Notes under the pieces: generated by a model | Told to the model about the DNA's origin: nothing | What the model saw: the letters and a program-made list of their open reading frames with translations, nothing else | Database searches by the model: none | Position numbers and translations under genes: made by a program | Shown here: positions 28,972-40,500 of the stretch, one piece after another | Numbering within the stretch: the first letter of the stretch is position 1 | Layout: the number at the start of each line of letters is the position of its first letter | Source of the DNA: Phalacrocorax aristotelis | Lineage: Eukaryota > Chordata > Aves > Suliformes > Phalacrocoracidae | Direction: 5' to 3' | Length of the DNA stretch: 64,000 nucleotides | NCBI RefSeq assembly: GCF_949628215.1 | Contig: NC_134286.1 | Coordinates: forward strand, 2,108,001 to 2,172,000

Positions 28972-31680
28972 GTGTTTTCTTGTGAATTTGTCAAACAGGG
29001 GGAGTAGCAGCATCCCAGCAGTTGTGTCATTAGCCGAGCTGGTCCAAACGGCGGAAGGGCTGGAGGAAGCTGCAACACCTGCACTGGAGCAGCGGATGGA
29101 ATGGGGGAGAGACGCCAGCCTCCTCGGAGAGCAAGCTGGCACACACAGCTGTTACTTTGTGATCCCTCTGGGTCACCCCTGCAACGCGTTGCAAAACACC
29201 CATGCCGAGGGTGACGTTTAACACCCAGGAGCGAGCGCTCAGCCTACCTAGATGTGAACGCAACATTCAGATCTGACGTGGACCCCGTATATACGCGCTG
29301 GGATGGCGGCTGGCCCCCCGCGCCGCAGGTTCTCCGCTGTCGGGGGTGCCAGGCTCGGCCTGACAGGGGGCAGAGGCAGCCCCGCGGCCACGGCAGCGGC
29401 AGGAGGAGCTGGAAAACCCGTGCCCAGCACGTGCCAGGGCTGGAGGTGCAGGCGGGCGGAATGCCTCCGCTGAGGCTCTTTGGCTGGAAGTGCTGTAGCG
29501 TTACAGTCCAAGTCATTTGACTTTCATGAGTCAGAGCATATTACACAAAAACATCCTGCGAGGAGGGAGCGGAGGATGAATTCCAGACACCGACCTTAGA
29601 CAACAAACAAAATCCACTACTTTTTTTTTTCCCTTGTTTTAGGGAAGAGGCGGGGGAGCTCTTCCATCGTGGGCTGGATGCAGGCTGTGGGTCAGGCTGA
29701 AACTTGGCATCACCTGCCATTGCTGCCATTTATTCCCAATGCAGTAAAAGAAGACGCAGAGAGCCACTTTCCACAGGGGAGATATTTGTCCTTGAGGCCA
29801 CAAATGCCTTCTGTGCGGGCAGCTGAGCTGGAGCGGGTCTTCCCGGCCGTGAAAGCATCCTCCCCACTGCCAGCCCTCCGGGGCATGGCCGCGCTGTGAA
29901 TGCCTGCGTTCAGCTGGCTGCGGGGGCACAGCGCATTGGCCGAGTGACAGAGCAGTCACCCTTCGTCTCTGCCTGGACACGGGTTTCTTTCAGCGATGGA
30001 AAACAGGAAACTGGGTCACGGCGTGGCCAGGCCGAGCGCTGACTCCTCCGTCTGCCACTGCTGAAGCAGGGACGTTCGTCAGAGGCAACTGCCTCCCAGC
30101 TGGGAGCGATCTGCTCAAATAAATAGGGACGAGATGCGCACGCTGTTCAGGCCATGCGAGCGTCTGCCGGTGGGGGCTTGGCCCCACTCGGGGTGTGCCG
30201 TTTAACTCCCCAACATGGAGTTAGTTAAGCAGTGGGAATTTCTTAGATGGGGTTTGTAGACATGTTACGGTGCAGCAAAGTAAAGCCTTGGCACACAGAC
30301 TGCTTTGCTTTTTTTTCTGAGGTGTTTAGGTGCCTGAACCTCTTAAAAAAAAAAGCCACACAGCCAGCGCTTCTGCCTGTTGGAGATGGCAGCAGGAATC
30401 TCCCCTGCGCTAGAGCCAGGGATCTGTCAGCACAGTGCGGTGGCTGTGTTCAGCACTGACCTTTTGAGCCCAAACCCCACGCTATTTGGCTCTACAACAT
30501 GCTGGCACTTGAACAGTCCTTCAGGCAAGAAAAACTGCAAAGAGCAGAACTCTGAGGAGAATGGAGGAGGTTTGTTTTGTACCGGGTACCCCGCTTACAT
30601 CTGCCAGCACCCTCGTGCCCAGGTGACGGAGGACTTTCTGAGGACCCTGGCCGGGCACATCCCACCATTGAGCCGAGCAGTGTGCGCGGCCTCGCTGGTG
30701 CCCAGAGTCCCCGCTCCTCCGGCTGTGTGCAGTTAACCTCCGGCTTCCGGGAGCCTTCCCTCGCATCTGCCCTTGCACTGGCCCCTTTTCCCTCACCTCC
30801 CCCACACTTGCCAGCTCATAACCTCTTATCTTTTCTGAAGTGGAAAGTACATCAGGGCTAAGTGGCAGACTGTCGCATTTTGAAGACTGATGTTCAAATA
30901 AAGGCTTACCCATCCTATCTTAATAATGTCATTAAAGCACTGCCAGTAGAAATTTCTCACTTGGTGGCATATGCTGGGGAGGAGCTCAAGTGGGAAAGGC
31001 TCTAAGTAAACAGAGAACGATGGAAAATTATGTAAATGGCCCAGATGGGCTAATTAAATTTCCAGTATCAAAGAACTGTTCGACCCTACCTGGTAACTGC
31101 AGGTGTTTTTGCAGGGTAAGGAAAAAAGTGGAATTGGCGGGGCGGGGGGAGGGCGGCATGTATTTACCGCAGCATCATTAGTTGTGTGGGGGTGGAGGGA
31201 GGAGGATGGGTGACCGCAGAATGGGCAGCACTAAGGAAAACGGCCACGAAAAATCCAGCGGCCCCAGCTGATTTCCCCAGAGAATATGTGACATGCTGGG
31301 GAACGACGGCATCCCAGGGACCTCCCGGCACAACGGCATCCTCGCTACCAGCAGCAAAAGCCATCCTGTGGGTGAAGTGCCCATGCCTGCCGGCCGCGGT
31401 GACCGTCTGAGCGCCTCCCTGCTCCTCAGAGGAAACTGCTCAGCCTGAAGATTTCTACTTGTGGTGCTCGCAAGTGCTGGAAGGATCTGGCAAACCGCTG
31501 AGCACATCCGAGAGGCTGTTCCTGTCCAGCGCTCCCTGGGAGGGCTGCCTCTCCTTGCAGCCCCTCCGCCATCGATCCGGAGCCCTGCCGCCAGACCTGG
31601 CTCTACACACTTAGTCTGATTCACAGAACTTGAAAGGAAATCTAAAAAAACGGCCCTTTTCCAAACACCGCGAAGCTAAG

Positions 31681-31735
31681 GGTAAATATCAGCACGGTAA
31701 ATATTGTTTTATAATGGTCAATATCGTTTTTAAAA
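31681..31735 (+). repeat. Three imperfect GGTAAATAT-type repeats
   Basis: GGTAAATATCAGCAC (31681), GGTAAATATTGTTTTATAAT (31696) and GGTCAATATCGTTTTTAAAA (31716) are adjacent, related units about 300 bases upstream of the receptor start codon. Function unknown. Confidence 0.6.
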
Positions 31736-32009
31736 GGTTGCATCTGGCAAGTGCTGGATGTGTGACTCTGCTACTCCTTTGCTTTGCATAAAATAGACTA
31801 ATTGGCACTTGGGTATTTATCGTCATCAGCTAAATGGTTTTGGACAGAATTTTGATTTTTTTTTTTTTTTTAACTGATCATGTGAGAATCGTTGCGTAGA
31901 GGGCTGGTGTTGGATGCTCGCTTTGAAACATGCCCCTCTCTTGCCGCGACTCAGGTTTCCGTCGAAGGGGCAGGGGAAGCCAGCCCTGCCCTCGGCCTTG
32001 AAACCAGAC

Positions 32010-33917
32010 ATGGGCTCCACCTCGAATCACAGCTATTTCAGAAATGACACGGACCCCTCGGAAGACCAGTCTTTTTCTTTGTTTGCCGTCCATATTTTGG
32101 TGCCTGTGACAGTAATTTCCATCATCCTGTTTTTCTTGGGAGTTTCAGGGAATTTGATAACGATAGTCATTTTCAGACGCTCGCAGGAGATGAGGACGAC
32201 AGTGAACATGTACCTGTTCAGCATGGCACTGTCGGACACACTGATTTTCCTTGGCCTACCTTCTGACCTGTACCGCCTTTGGAAGTACAAGCCCTACATA
32301 TTTGGGGATTTTCTTTGCAAGTTCTTCATTTACCTGAGCGAAACGTGCACGTACTGCACCATCCTGCACATCACCACGGTGAGCATGGAGAGGTACTTCG
32401 CCATCTGCTTGCCCCTGAAAGCCAAAGCCACCATCACCAAGTGCCGGGTGAAACGGGTCATCCTGGCGCTGTGGGGCTGCTCCCTCTTCACCGCCGGCCC
32501 CATCCTCTTCCTCTTCGGGGTGGAACACCCCGACGGCAGCGTGCCCCAGGAGAGCCGGGAGTGCAGGTCCATCGAGCGCGTGGCCCGCACGGGGCTGCTC
32601 ATGACGATGACCTGGGTCTCCACCATTTATTTCTTCCTGCCAATGCTCTGCTTGACTCTGCTGTACGGCCTCATCTGCAGAAAGCTCTGGCAGAGCAGGC
32701 GGCGGCTGCCGGACTGCCAGGCTGCGGGCAGGAAAAGGTCCCACGCGCAGACTGTGAAAATGCTGGGTAAGAGTGCTTTCAGAAACCCAGTTCTGAAGAG
32801 CTGCCTTCTTTAATCACTCCCCTGGGGCGTAGAGCGATGCGGGGGATCATGGAGAGGAGGGACAAAACACACATGGTTACACAGGTTTAAAAATCAATGG
32901 ATTTACACTTAATTTGTGTCCCCGGCTGCACCGTGCTCAGGCGAGGGACCTTACTGCACGGCGGGGAAGCAGAGCAGCGTGGCTTTTCCTTGTTTTGAGG
33001 TCACATTCCTCACGTTCCCCCGCCATCTCTGACCTTGTGGGATTAAATTAAAGAAACTGGAAAGTTCAGTGACTTAAAACCAAACCAGGCGCTTCCCCTG
33101 CTGTGGCGAGGAAAGGTTTTTAAAGCCATTTCCCCTGCAAAATTTCTCAAGCTTAGTGACTGTGGCTTTGTCTGGGATGGCAACAACTCACAGGTCTGGG
33201 CTCACATGAACATGGTCTTTATCCCCTGCCAGCTGCTCCCCATGCTTTGGTGCAGATGCTGAAACCAGGAGGGTTTAGGTCCCCCTCCCCAGCCCTCTGA
33301 CCCCTCCCTCCCAATCCCCCTCCCCCCCCAATCCTCCTCTGCAGGAAAGGAGCAGCACCCATGACTGGAGATACCTTCAGTAAAAACATACCCTATTTTA
33401 ATTGAAAAACCAATTAATTTTGTGTGCAACTGTAAGCCCTCATTGCTTGACATCACCAGCAACCACAGCACAAAAGCAGCCGGGCGAGGCAGGAGGTCTT
33501 GTCTTTGCCTGGTTAAACTTCACAAGTTCATGTCTCGGTCCTTATATAGTTTAAAGAGGCAAAATAAACTCTGCTCAAGACGACTGAAGTGTGCTCTCTA
33601 TCTCTTTAGCCGTCGTAGTCTTGGCCTTTGTGCTGTGTTGGCTCCCGTTCCACGTCGGCCGAATCCTCTTCGCCCAGGGCGAAGTCATCCTGTATGACCT
33701 CACGCAGTACTTCAACCTCATCGCCATGCTCCTCTTCTACCTCGGGGCTTCTATAAACCCCATACTTTACAACGTCATGTCACACAAATACAGGAAAGCG
33801 ATGAGCAAAATCCTGCACCGCAAGCGAACTCGGCGCTGCAGGAGCCTGCCCAGGAGTGAGGTGGTTCCTTTTGGAGGTACAGAGCTCGCTTCTTTCATGT
33901 CAACCGTTCAGCATTGA
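32010..33917 (+). CDS. Ghrelin/motilin receptor-family class A GPCR (GHSR/MLNR-like)
   Basis: Plasma-membrane peptide-hormone receptor, expected to couple to Gq like its relatives. Two exons, 32010-32766 and 33610-33917, give 354 residues. The intron falls inside codon A253, between TM5 and TM6, at the same kind of position as in GHSR and MLNR. ATG at 32010 has a strong context (G at -3 and +4). An in-frame upstream ATG at 31914 would add 32 residues but looks less receptor-like. Visible: N-glycosylation sites N6 and N12, GN48 in TM1, D76 in TM2, C103 pairing with the ECL2 cysteine, E111 (3.33), ERY at 127-129, CWLPFHVGR (W263, P265, R270) in TM6 and NPILYN in TM7. E111 and R270 match the E124/R283 pair used by GHSR. 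Intact, no stop or frameshift. Whether it is GHSR, MLNR or a third paralogue needs phylogeny; its location beside TAF9B/FNDC3C1 favours the third. Confidence 0.9.
32767..33609 (+). other. Receptor gene intron
   Basis: Single intron of 843 bases with donor GTAAGA and acceptor CTCTTTAG. Short open frames inside match nothing. Confidence 0.9.
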
Positions 33918-34949
33918 CTTCATTCTCACAACCCCAGCATTTTGCCAGCAGCGTTGTGTGTTAAAACCCAGGTAGATGGTGCACATGGACACTGGGAGAG
34001 GTTTTGAGGCTGCACGTTCGGCTGCTACGCATTTCCTCAGGTAGGTTTTCTGAAGGTTGGAGCCGATTCATGTTCTTCCTGCGCATAGGGGCAGGCACGG
34101 GGGAGGCTGGGCTCTTCTCTTCAGAGAACCTCCCGGCCACGCAGCCAGACTTAAGAATCTGCAAAGCTCCCGTCAAGGGATTTGTCTGTTTTTGCAGACT
34201 AGGCATTTTGTTAATTGCAGGCCTGTGAAACATAATTTAAGTTACTTTCTTCCTGCAGAAGCCAAGAGAAAGTGGAAGCTAAAGGCAGGCCAGCTGCTTG
34301 CTCTCAGCAAATAAGCCTAAGAAATACAATCTGTGAGGTACTTGAAAGTGAGAAGAAATTACTCATTTAGTGGGCCTTCTTCCTACAGCCTGATTTATGG
34401 CTCACCCCTCTGGTCTCTTGATAAAAGACTGAAAACGAGGGAAGCAACTCTTGGTCTTTATTCAAGCTACAGCCAGCTTTCCGCAAAGTCAGAGCCCGCC
34501 TGTGCCGGGCTCCACGGCGAGAGGCCATCCTTGCCTTTAGAGTTCACCCGAAGGGAGCAGGGCCAAATCAGACAGGGGGGCGATGGCGGGGGAGGGAAGC
34601 GGGAGCAGAAGGCGTTCGCCCCTCTCCCTTGTTTGTAAAACAGGCAAAGGCCAAGCCCAGACCACCAGCTCACGGGCTGATCCCGGCACCCTCCCGACCT
34701 CACATAAAAGGGTCCAAGAAACCACAGGGCTCGGTCCCCCGGCTGGCACAGCTCTTGGAGCGGACTGGGTTGTGCTAAGGTTCCCACAAAAACATCTTCC
34801 TGGAAGCCAAGTTATTTAAGAGGGCTCTTAATGACACTTAGTAACGAGGCTAAACATGCTTCCTCACCCGAAAATACATGCTTGCACCCCTGGCTGCTCC
34901 CGAGTGAGATGAAAATCCGAAAAACACACACACAACACCGTAGTCAAAT
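33918..34949. other. Receptor 3' flank, convergent with FNDC3C1
   Basis: Contains the receptor 3' UTR and the end of the convergent FNDC3C1 transcript. No canonical AATAAA was found on the + strand close to the receptor stop, so its 3' end is not placed. No other gene seen. Confidence 0.4.
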
Positions 34950-34967
34950 CTGAATACATTTGTATTA

Positions 34968-34973
34968 TTTATT
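34968..34973 (-). terminator. FNDC3C1: Candidate FNDC3C1 poly(A) signal
   Basis: AATAAA on the - strand in AT-rich DNA, about 2.3 kb after the stop codon. Confidence 0.5.
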
Positions 34974-36956
34974 GGCTGTATTAAATATATTATCTATTTG
35001 ATAGTTACAATTTAGTAATACAATGCATGGCAGCTTTAACATAAGTTTGAGATACCTCAAAATTACAATATGAGAAAACCGAAGAGACCTAACAGATTAA
35101 TGCCACCGGGGTGTATCGCTCTGGAATGGATAACGGCCGACGTCACACCTGCGTTGCGGTCGGCTTTCACGGATACCTTCTGGAAACGTGAATATTGTGT
35201 GGCAATTACAAAAGAACGTCCTTTCGCTTTTTAGGAGTCACGCACGACTTGTTAGTATTTAACTCTGCAATCCTAATTTATCTTTTAAAATTACTGGAAA
35301 TATTATTGCCAAATAAACCTCTACAAACTTCGTTCTAAGAGTTAAAGAAATAACCCTTTGGCAACAGAGATTTGCTGAAGGCAGTCTTATTTGCTAAAAG
35401 GAGACTATGAAGAGAAATACGGACAGATTGTAAACTCTTCCGCAAACTAAAGCCTAATATCTGTATAAAACTCTTTTCAACACTGGAGGGAGAGATTTCT
35501 ATGATATAATAAACGATTAACTTAAAGTTCTGCTACAAGTAGAACCATACATTCAAACATACATTTTCCAGGACTTTTAATCAAAATAAATAGAGTACAA
35601 AATGAAGAGTACATTTTGAAAAGATTAATTTCAGATTGCACCATAAATCTACTTTTAAGAGTATTAAGCGATACTATGTCATAATTTAGGTTTTCCACAT
35701 CTGAGATACAACACAATGCCTCAAACTATAACGCAACATTAAGTCATCAACCGCCATAGGAGAAAGACCCTTAAAGTGATTAGTTACGGGAACTACTTAG
35801 CCTGTAGCACTATCACATCCAACATTCCACGTACAAGCGCATCGCTCTGATGGATATAAAGTGTAGCCGCAGTCTTTGCGAAACACGCCGAATCTACCTT
35901 TCTCTGGCACGTTCCAAATGCTATTGGGAAGACCCATTCTGAAACACGTTCGAAATCTGTGAGCACCAGCTTTCAAAAACACCCGATACAAAGCTGTCAG
36001 ACTCATCTTTAGGTACTCGCAAGCAGAAACAACAGTCGTATGTAGTGCACAGTGTCCACAAAAACATACCCGCCAGACAAACAGGACGAGTTTCAGAGAA
36101 GTTCATCGCAGGCTGAACATTCCCATCTAGAGAACAATGGAATGTGAAGCCGCTACCACGCGGGCAGCGAGTCATTTAAAACATCGTATAAATGTTATCT
36201 AAAAAGAGTTCTTTCATGTACAATTTCATAATTCAGATTAAGTTAGAAGGGCATCCAAAAGCAGTTCGAACTTCTTATTTTTAGGTTAATAATAGTACAA
36301 AAACATTTGCTCAGTTTGAGCCAAATAGTGTAACATTTACCATAAATGCACTCTTTCTCCTTGAAGACAATACCTGTGCTTTTCTGAAAACACTGCAAAG
36401 ATTTAATCAGAAACACAGGAAATTACTTTTCTCTCAGGCACTGAGAGTGAAATGTGGATTGGGCCAACAGCTGCTCACCAACAGCAGAAAGCATTTCATT
36501 CCGAAATGCACGATAGGAAAAGGGGGCCTCTTCTGCCGTGTTACGTACGAAGGCCTTCGCTCTACGGACGTGACGTCCTGCTAACCGTCTGTCTAGCATC
36601 TGGATTAAAAGCCTAAAAACGCTGGCACCCTCTACTTTAACACTTGAAATGATTGTTACTGAATCCGAAATACTAAAATAACTGTAAAGTAGTAATATCA
36701 CTAAGTCAATATTCTGCTTTCCTTCTACAGTATATTAAATGTGGTATGCTCTAGTAATGTTCTGCAATACAGTACTGCTCTAAGCTTAAGCATTTGTGCT
36801 GCTGTATTTCATGTATACCAGACTACAACACCCGAGGAAACACCGCGGATCGACTACCGCTGCTCTAGTTGTAATTGAAAAGGACTTGTTCTACCAGTGC
36901 CTTCTCTCTCCAGCTGCCAAAGGGCCCCGCTTTGAATTCAGAGAGAGGAGGAGTGT

Positions 36957-36978
36957 GCACACACACACACACACACAC
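36957..36978. repeat. (CA)n microsatellite
   Basis: About eleven CA units within the probable FNDC3C1 3' UTR (GT on the transcript strand). Likely length-variable. Confidence 0.85.
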
Positions 36979-37238
36979 CAGCGTGCATGGTAAGGCAGTT
37001 TTCTTTGCTGTTTTTTTAACAGCTAACCCTGATTACAGAGGACCCAGGATTACCCTTTCTACAAGAAATCTGTGTTCAGCATTTGGAAAGGACCTGCCAA
37101 CCCAGCCTCACTGTTAGCCAGCAGCAGAAGTGGAAACGCACGTAACTATACATTTCCAGCTATGATTTTACTTAGAACTAACCATAAATACCCGAAATAG
37201 CTTCTGTACGAAAAGCTGAGAACTGAATAGGCTCCCCT

Positions 37239-37556
37239 CTACTTGATTACAAAGTACTGAATGACAACAGCAAATAAAATAGCAACCACCGCAAATCCGC
37301 AGAGAAGAACGATAGCGATGAAGCGCTCTTCACGTAACGTCTTCTTGGTCTCTGCCAACTCCGTCGTCACATCAGCACACGGTGGAACCAGCTCTGGTTT
37401 CTGAGATGAGAACACTGTACTGGGACTGTAAGGTCCATATAGTTCTTGTGATCCAGTCGAGTCTTGGGACTGACGGCCAGCGCAGACTCTGATCCGATAT
37501 TCACAGTTTGTCTGCAAGCTCGTGAGACGGAAGGAAGTCTCTGGTCCCTTGTACAC
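37239..37556 (-). CDS. FNDC3C1: FNDC3C1 last exon with transmembrane anchor
   Basis: Codes the end of the last FN3 module ([20 protein letters not shown]...), a short charged linker, and a hydrophobic tail [20 protein letters not shown] followed by YFVIK and stop. The C-terminal hydrophobic helix is shared by the FNDC3 family and predicts a tail-type membrane anchor with the FN3 array preceding it. Confidence 0.95.
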   Translation of the reverse strand: MYKGPETSFRLTSLQTNCEYRIRVCAGRQSQDSTGSQELYGPYSPSTVFSSQKPELVPPCADVTTELAETKKTLREERFIAIVLLCGFAVVAILFAVVIQYFVIK

Positions 37557-40500
37557 CTGGTCAGGAGGAGAGAGGGGACCACTTTACGTGGGGATGATCC
37601 TACAAGCTGGATGCTGCCTGAAGTTGTTCGCTTCAAGCCAACTTAAAGTCTCAGCTTTCATTTCTAAAGAATTTACCGTTTGTTTTCTTGTGAATAATCC
37701 AAAGCTTCCTGCTGTGCCCCACACCGACAGACCTGGATTTTGAAGCTCAGAAAACCCCCCAATCTTTCTGCACAGCTACTGCTCTGTGTAGCCCTGCCGC
37801 TGAAGTGCTGTCTGTGACTAACACAGGTAGTGATGCCTCAGACCTTAAGATTTAAGAATCAAGAGCCACGGCAAATGCTGGGAGATGAGGATAAACCAGC
37901 GTTAACCCACACCTCGGTAACCAAATCACCCAGCAACTCTTGAGCCCGCCTTCGCAGTCATTTGCTTTTATGGTATAAGCAAAGACTCAACAGGGAACTG
38001 AAACATTATGATCTTTAATCTGGGGCAACCTTTGATGCCGGGAAGGGGCAGAAGGGCAGGACCCTAAACTGGAAGCTGTCCTCACCCGCCACAAACTTAA
38101 AGCCTCATTGAGAGGAGCTCACTGAGACGCTGAATGGAGCGCCTTGAGAGTCAGGGCTGTAAATGGAGTCCCTTGCTGAAACGAAAGGTATCCCTGCCAC
38201 TGGCAACACCAAACAGAACTGGAACCTTCAAATATAGACATCTTTTTTTGCAGTAATTTTTCAAAGTAAAAAAATCTCAAGTTCATCATGGTAAATAAAA
38301 GGTACCTGATCAAACTCTCTCCCAGCAGCAAGCTGAAGGATGTAAACAATGGGATCTCCTTTCATCGGCTGTAACGGTTCCCACGTGATCTTGTAAGTGT
38401 TTTCTTCCAGCTGATTTGCTTTGGGTGCTAGAAAAAAAAAGTGATTTGTTGGCATTTCAGAAAAAGAGAACAATGGCCTCGACAAACGTTCTTGCTTTTT
38501 CAATCAGAAGAAAATAGCCCAAATCACCAGTTATTACAGTGACTCATTTTCACAGTTAATGGAGCAAACGGGCACTGGTTTCGGTGACAACAAGGGAGTT
38601 TTCTCACTCTGGCTCAAAGTACACTTTGCTTTTGTACCTTCTCCATTGAAAAGGTTTCAGTTCCAACCCAAGTGACTGGGCAGTGTAAATCTGAAAGCTG
38701 AAGGCTTTCCCAGTGTATTTGTTGACGATGGAGAGGTAACAGTCATTCAAGTAATTTTAAGCCATTAAGATTTGTTTCATTCTTTCCTTCTCTTTGCTAT
38801 ATTTCATGACACAAGCTTAAGAGGTGATCATTATAGTATTTATAGGTTACACTTGTCTGTCTTTCAAGGGGACAAGATAAGCTTCTGGCATCTAACGCTC
38901 ACGCAGATGAGCGGGCCCTTTCAAACTGCTAGAGAAAACAGCATTTATGTCCATGTACCGTGAGCTGAAATTACATGTTATAAACATGGTGAGCCAGTTA
39001 ATTTTCCTGCAGGTCATTAGCACTCAGATCTTCAGAATGACTTTTTCTCTAATGACAATATTTAATGTTCCTATTAGAAAGCAAAGATCAGCGGAATTAT
39101 TTGGGCTCTCATTTGCCTACATCCTGTTAAAACCCTGAAAAATTATTTTCCAGCTGAAAATGGGTCAAGGAAACGCTTCCTGGCAGGGGTGGAAGAGCTA
39201 CGGTGTAGGAGGTGACCACACGCTGGTCCTCCACCAGCAGAGCCCTTCTTACATCAAGATAACGCCTGTCATAGGTAGCTTCTGTTCTCTGTCCCACAGA
39301 GGCCCTGGAAACAGGCTAGACTGGGAAGAGAGTCGGGTTTTACCATATAACCTAATACGTAAACAGCTTGCAGAAGTTTCTGGTGCAGCGTAAGCTCACC
39401 TTTAAGAGATGCGGGTGGAGACTTAGTTGTAGTGAAAGCGTAAACTTCAGAAAACTCTCCCTCTCCAGCATCGTTATACGCCTGGATTTTGAAGTAATAT
39501 GTAGTGGATTCACTGAGTCGCTGTACCTTGTATGTATGACAAGGACCGTTATAAACGGTAACAAACCTGGAGGAAAAAACAGAATAGATACAAATGAGTA
39601 TTATTCAGTAATCACTAATTTGTACGTCTGTTGTACGCGGAACATTTTCATATCTAACTTAAGTATAAAAAAAGTGACAAGACATTGCAGGTGCCCGGGT
39701 TTTCTGCATACATGCACAACGAACGCTAGGCAGCTTGAGTTCCGCTCCGGTCATCGGCTGTTCGCGATGTGCATTAAATCAGCAGCACAGACCGTTCGGG
39801 CTCGTGGAAGTCTCCATTTGCGTTCACAAAGCGTTCATTCCGCCCGTCTAGGCGCTAAGCTACAGCCACACACAGGCTACTGCTGAAACTATAGGACCAA
39901 ACCCTTGATTTGAATCAAGGGAATAACCCTTGTATGTAATAGATATGTTGTAATTTCAAGGTAAAGAACAGCTGTCAAGTCCGTATTCCTTACGAGCAAA
40001 CGGAACTCTGTTTTAGAATTTCCAGGAAAAAACCCAAAACAAAACAAAAAACAAAAAACTGGCAACACGGGAAGATGGTAAGATTTTACTATTTAAATAG
40101 TAAATAGTATTTACCGTTTGCAAGTAAATACTAGTGTGACAACAGCTATTAACAGCATTTCTGGCTGCAAACTAAGGGGCAACCTTTGGGATGCCCAAAT
40201 GTCGTACCAGTGCAAACAGAAGCGAGCATACTTCAAACGTCGTAAGAACTTGATACGAGGTTGTAAAGCAGCAATACCCTTAATGCCCTGTTTATCTCAC
40301 CTGCCAAACCTGTCCTCCATCTGCAAGTTGAACTGCGTAGGGTTGGTAATTAAAGCTCTGCTCGGACCTTCGCCCCATTTGAGTTTAAGGCTCTGGTAGC
40401 TGAAGACCACACATTCAAGATGAGGAGGGTCAGGAGGTAGTGGTTTCGTTTTGGCTTTAATGGAATGACTGAAAGGACCAACTCCAAAGCTGTTTATGGC

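Larger units (their letters stand above)
28721..31900. other. Intergenic DNA between TAF9B and the receptor gene
   Basis: About 3.2 kb with no gene I can recognise. It holds an A22 run (28950-28971) and several open frames up to 139 codons, none with recognisable domains, splice structure or similarity. Both flanking genes are transcribed away from it, so regulatory DNA for each may lie here (inference). Confidence 0.5.
34950..37238 (-). other. FNDC3C1: FNDC3C1 3' UTR (probable)
   Basis: About 2.3 kb of AT-rich, non-coding sequence after the FNDC3C1 stop, ending at a - strand AATAAA at 34968-34973. It contains an AC/GT dinucleotide run. The extent is inferred from the first good poly(A) signal and is not proven. 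Confidence 0.5.

Noticed and set aside
28802-29221. A 139-codon + strand open frame upstream of TAF9B
   Set aside because: It includes the A22 run as poly-lysine, has no known domain or splice context, and is most likely chance.
32256-32770. Long open frames (about 160 codons) in other phases of the receptor exon
   Set aside because: Low-complexity His/Pro/Gly-rich shadows of the GPCR coding sequence, which is itself clearly conserved.
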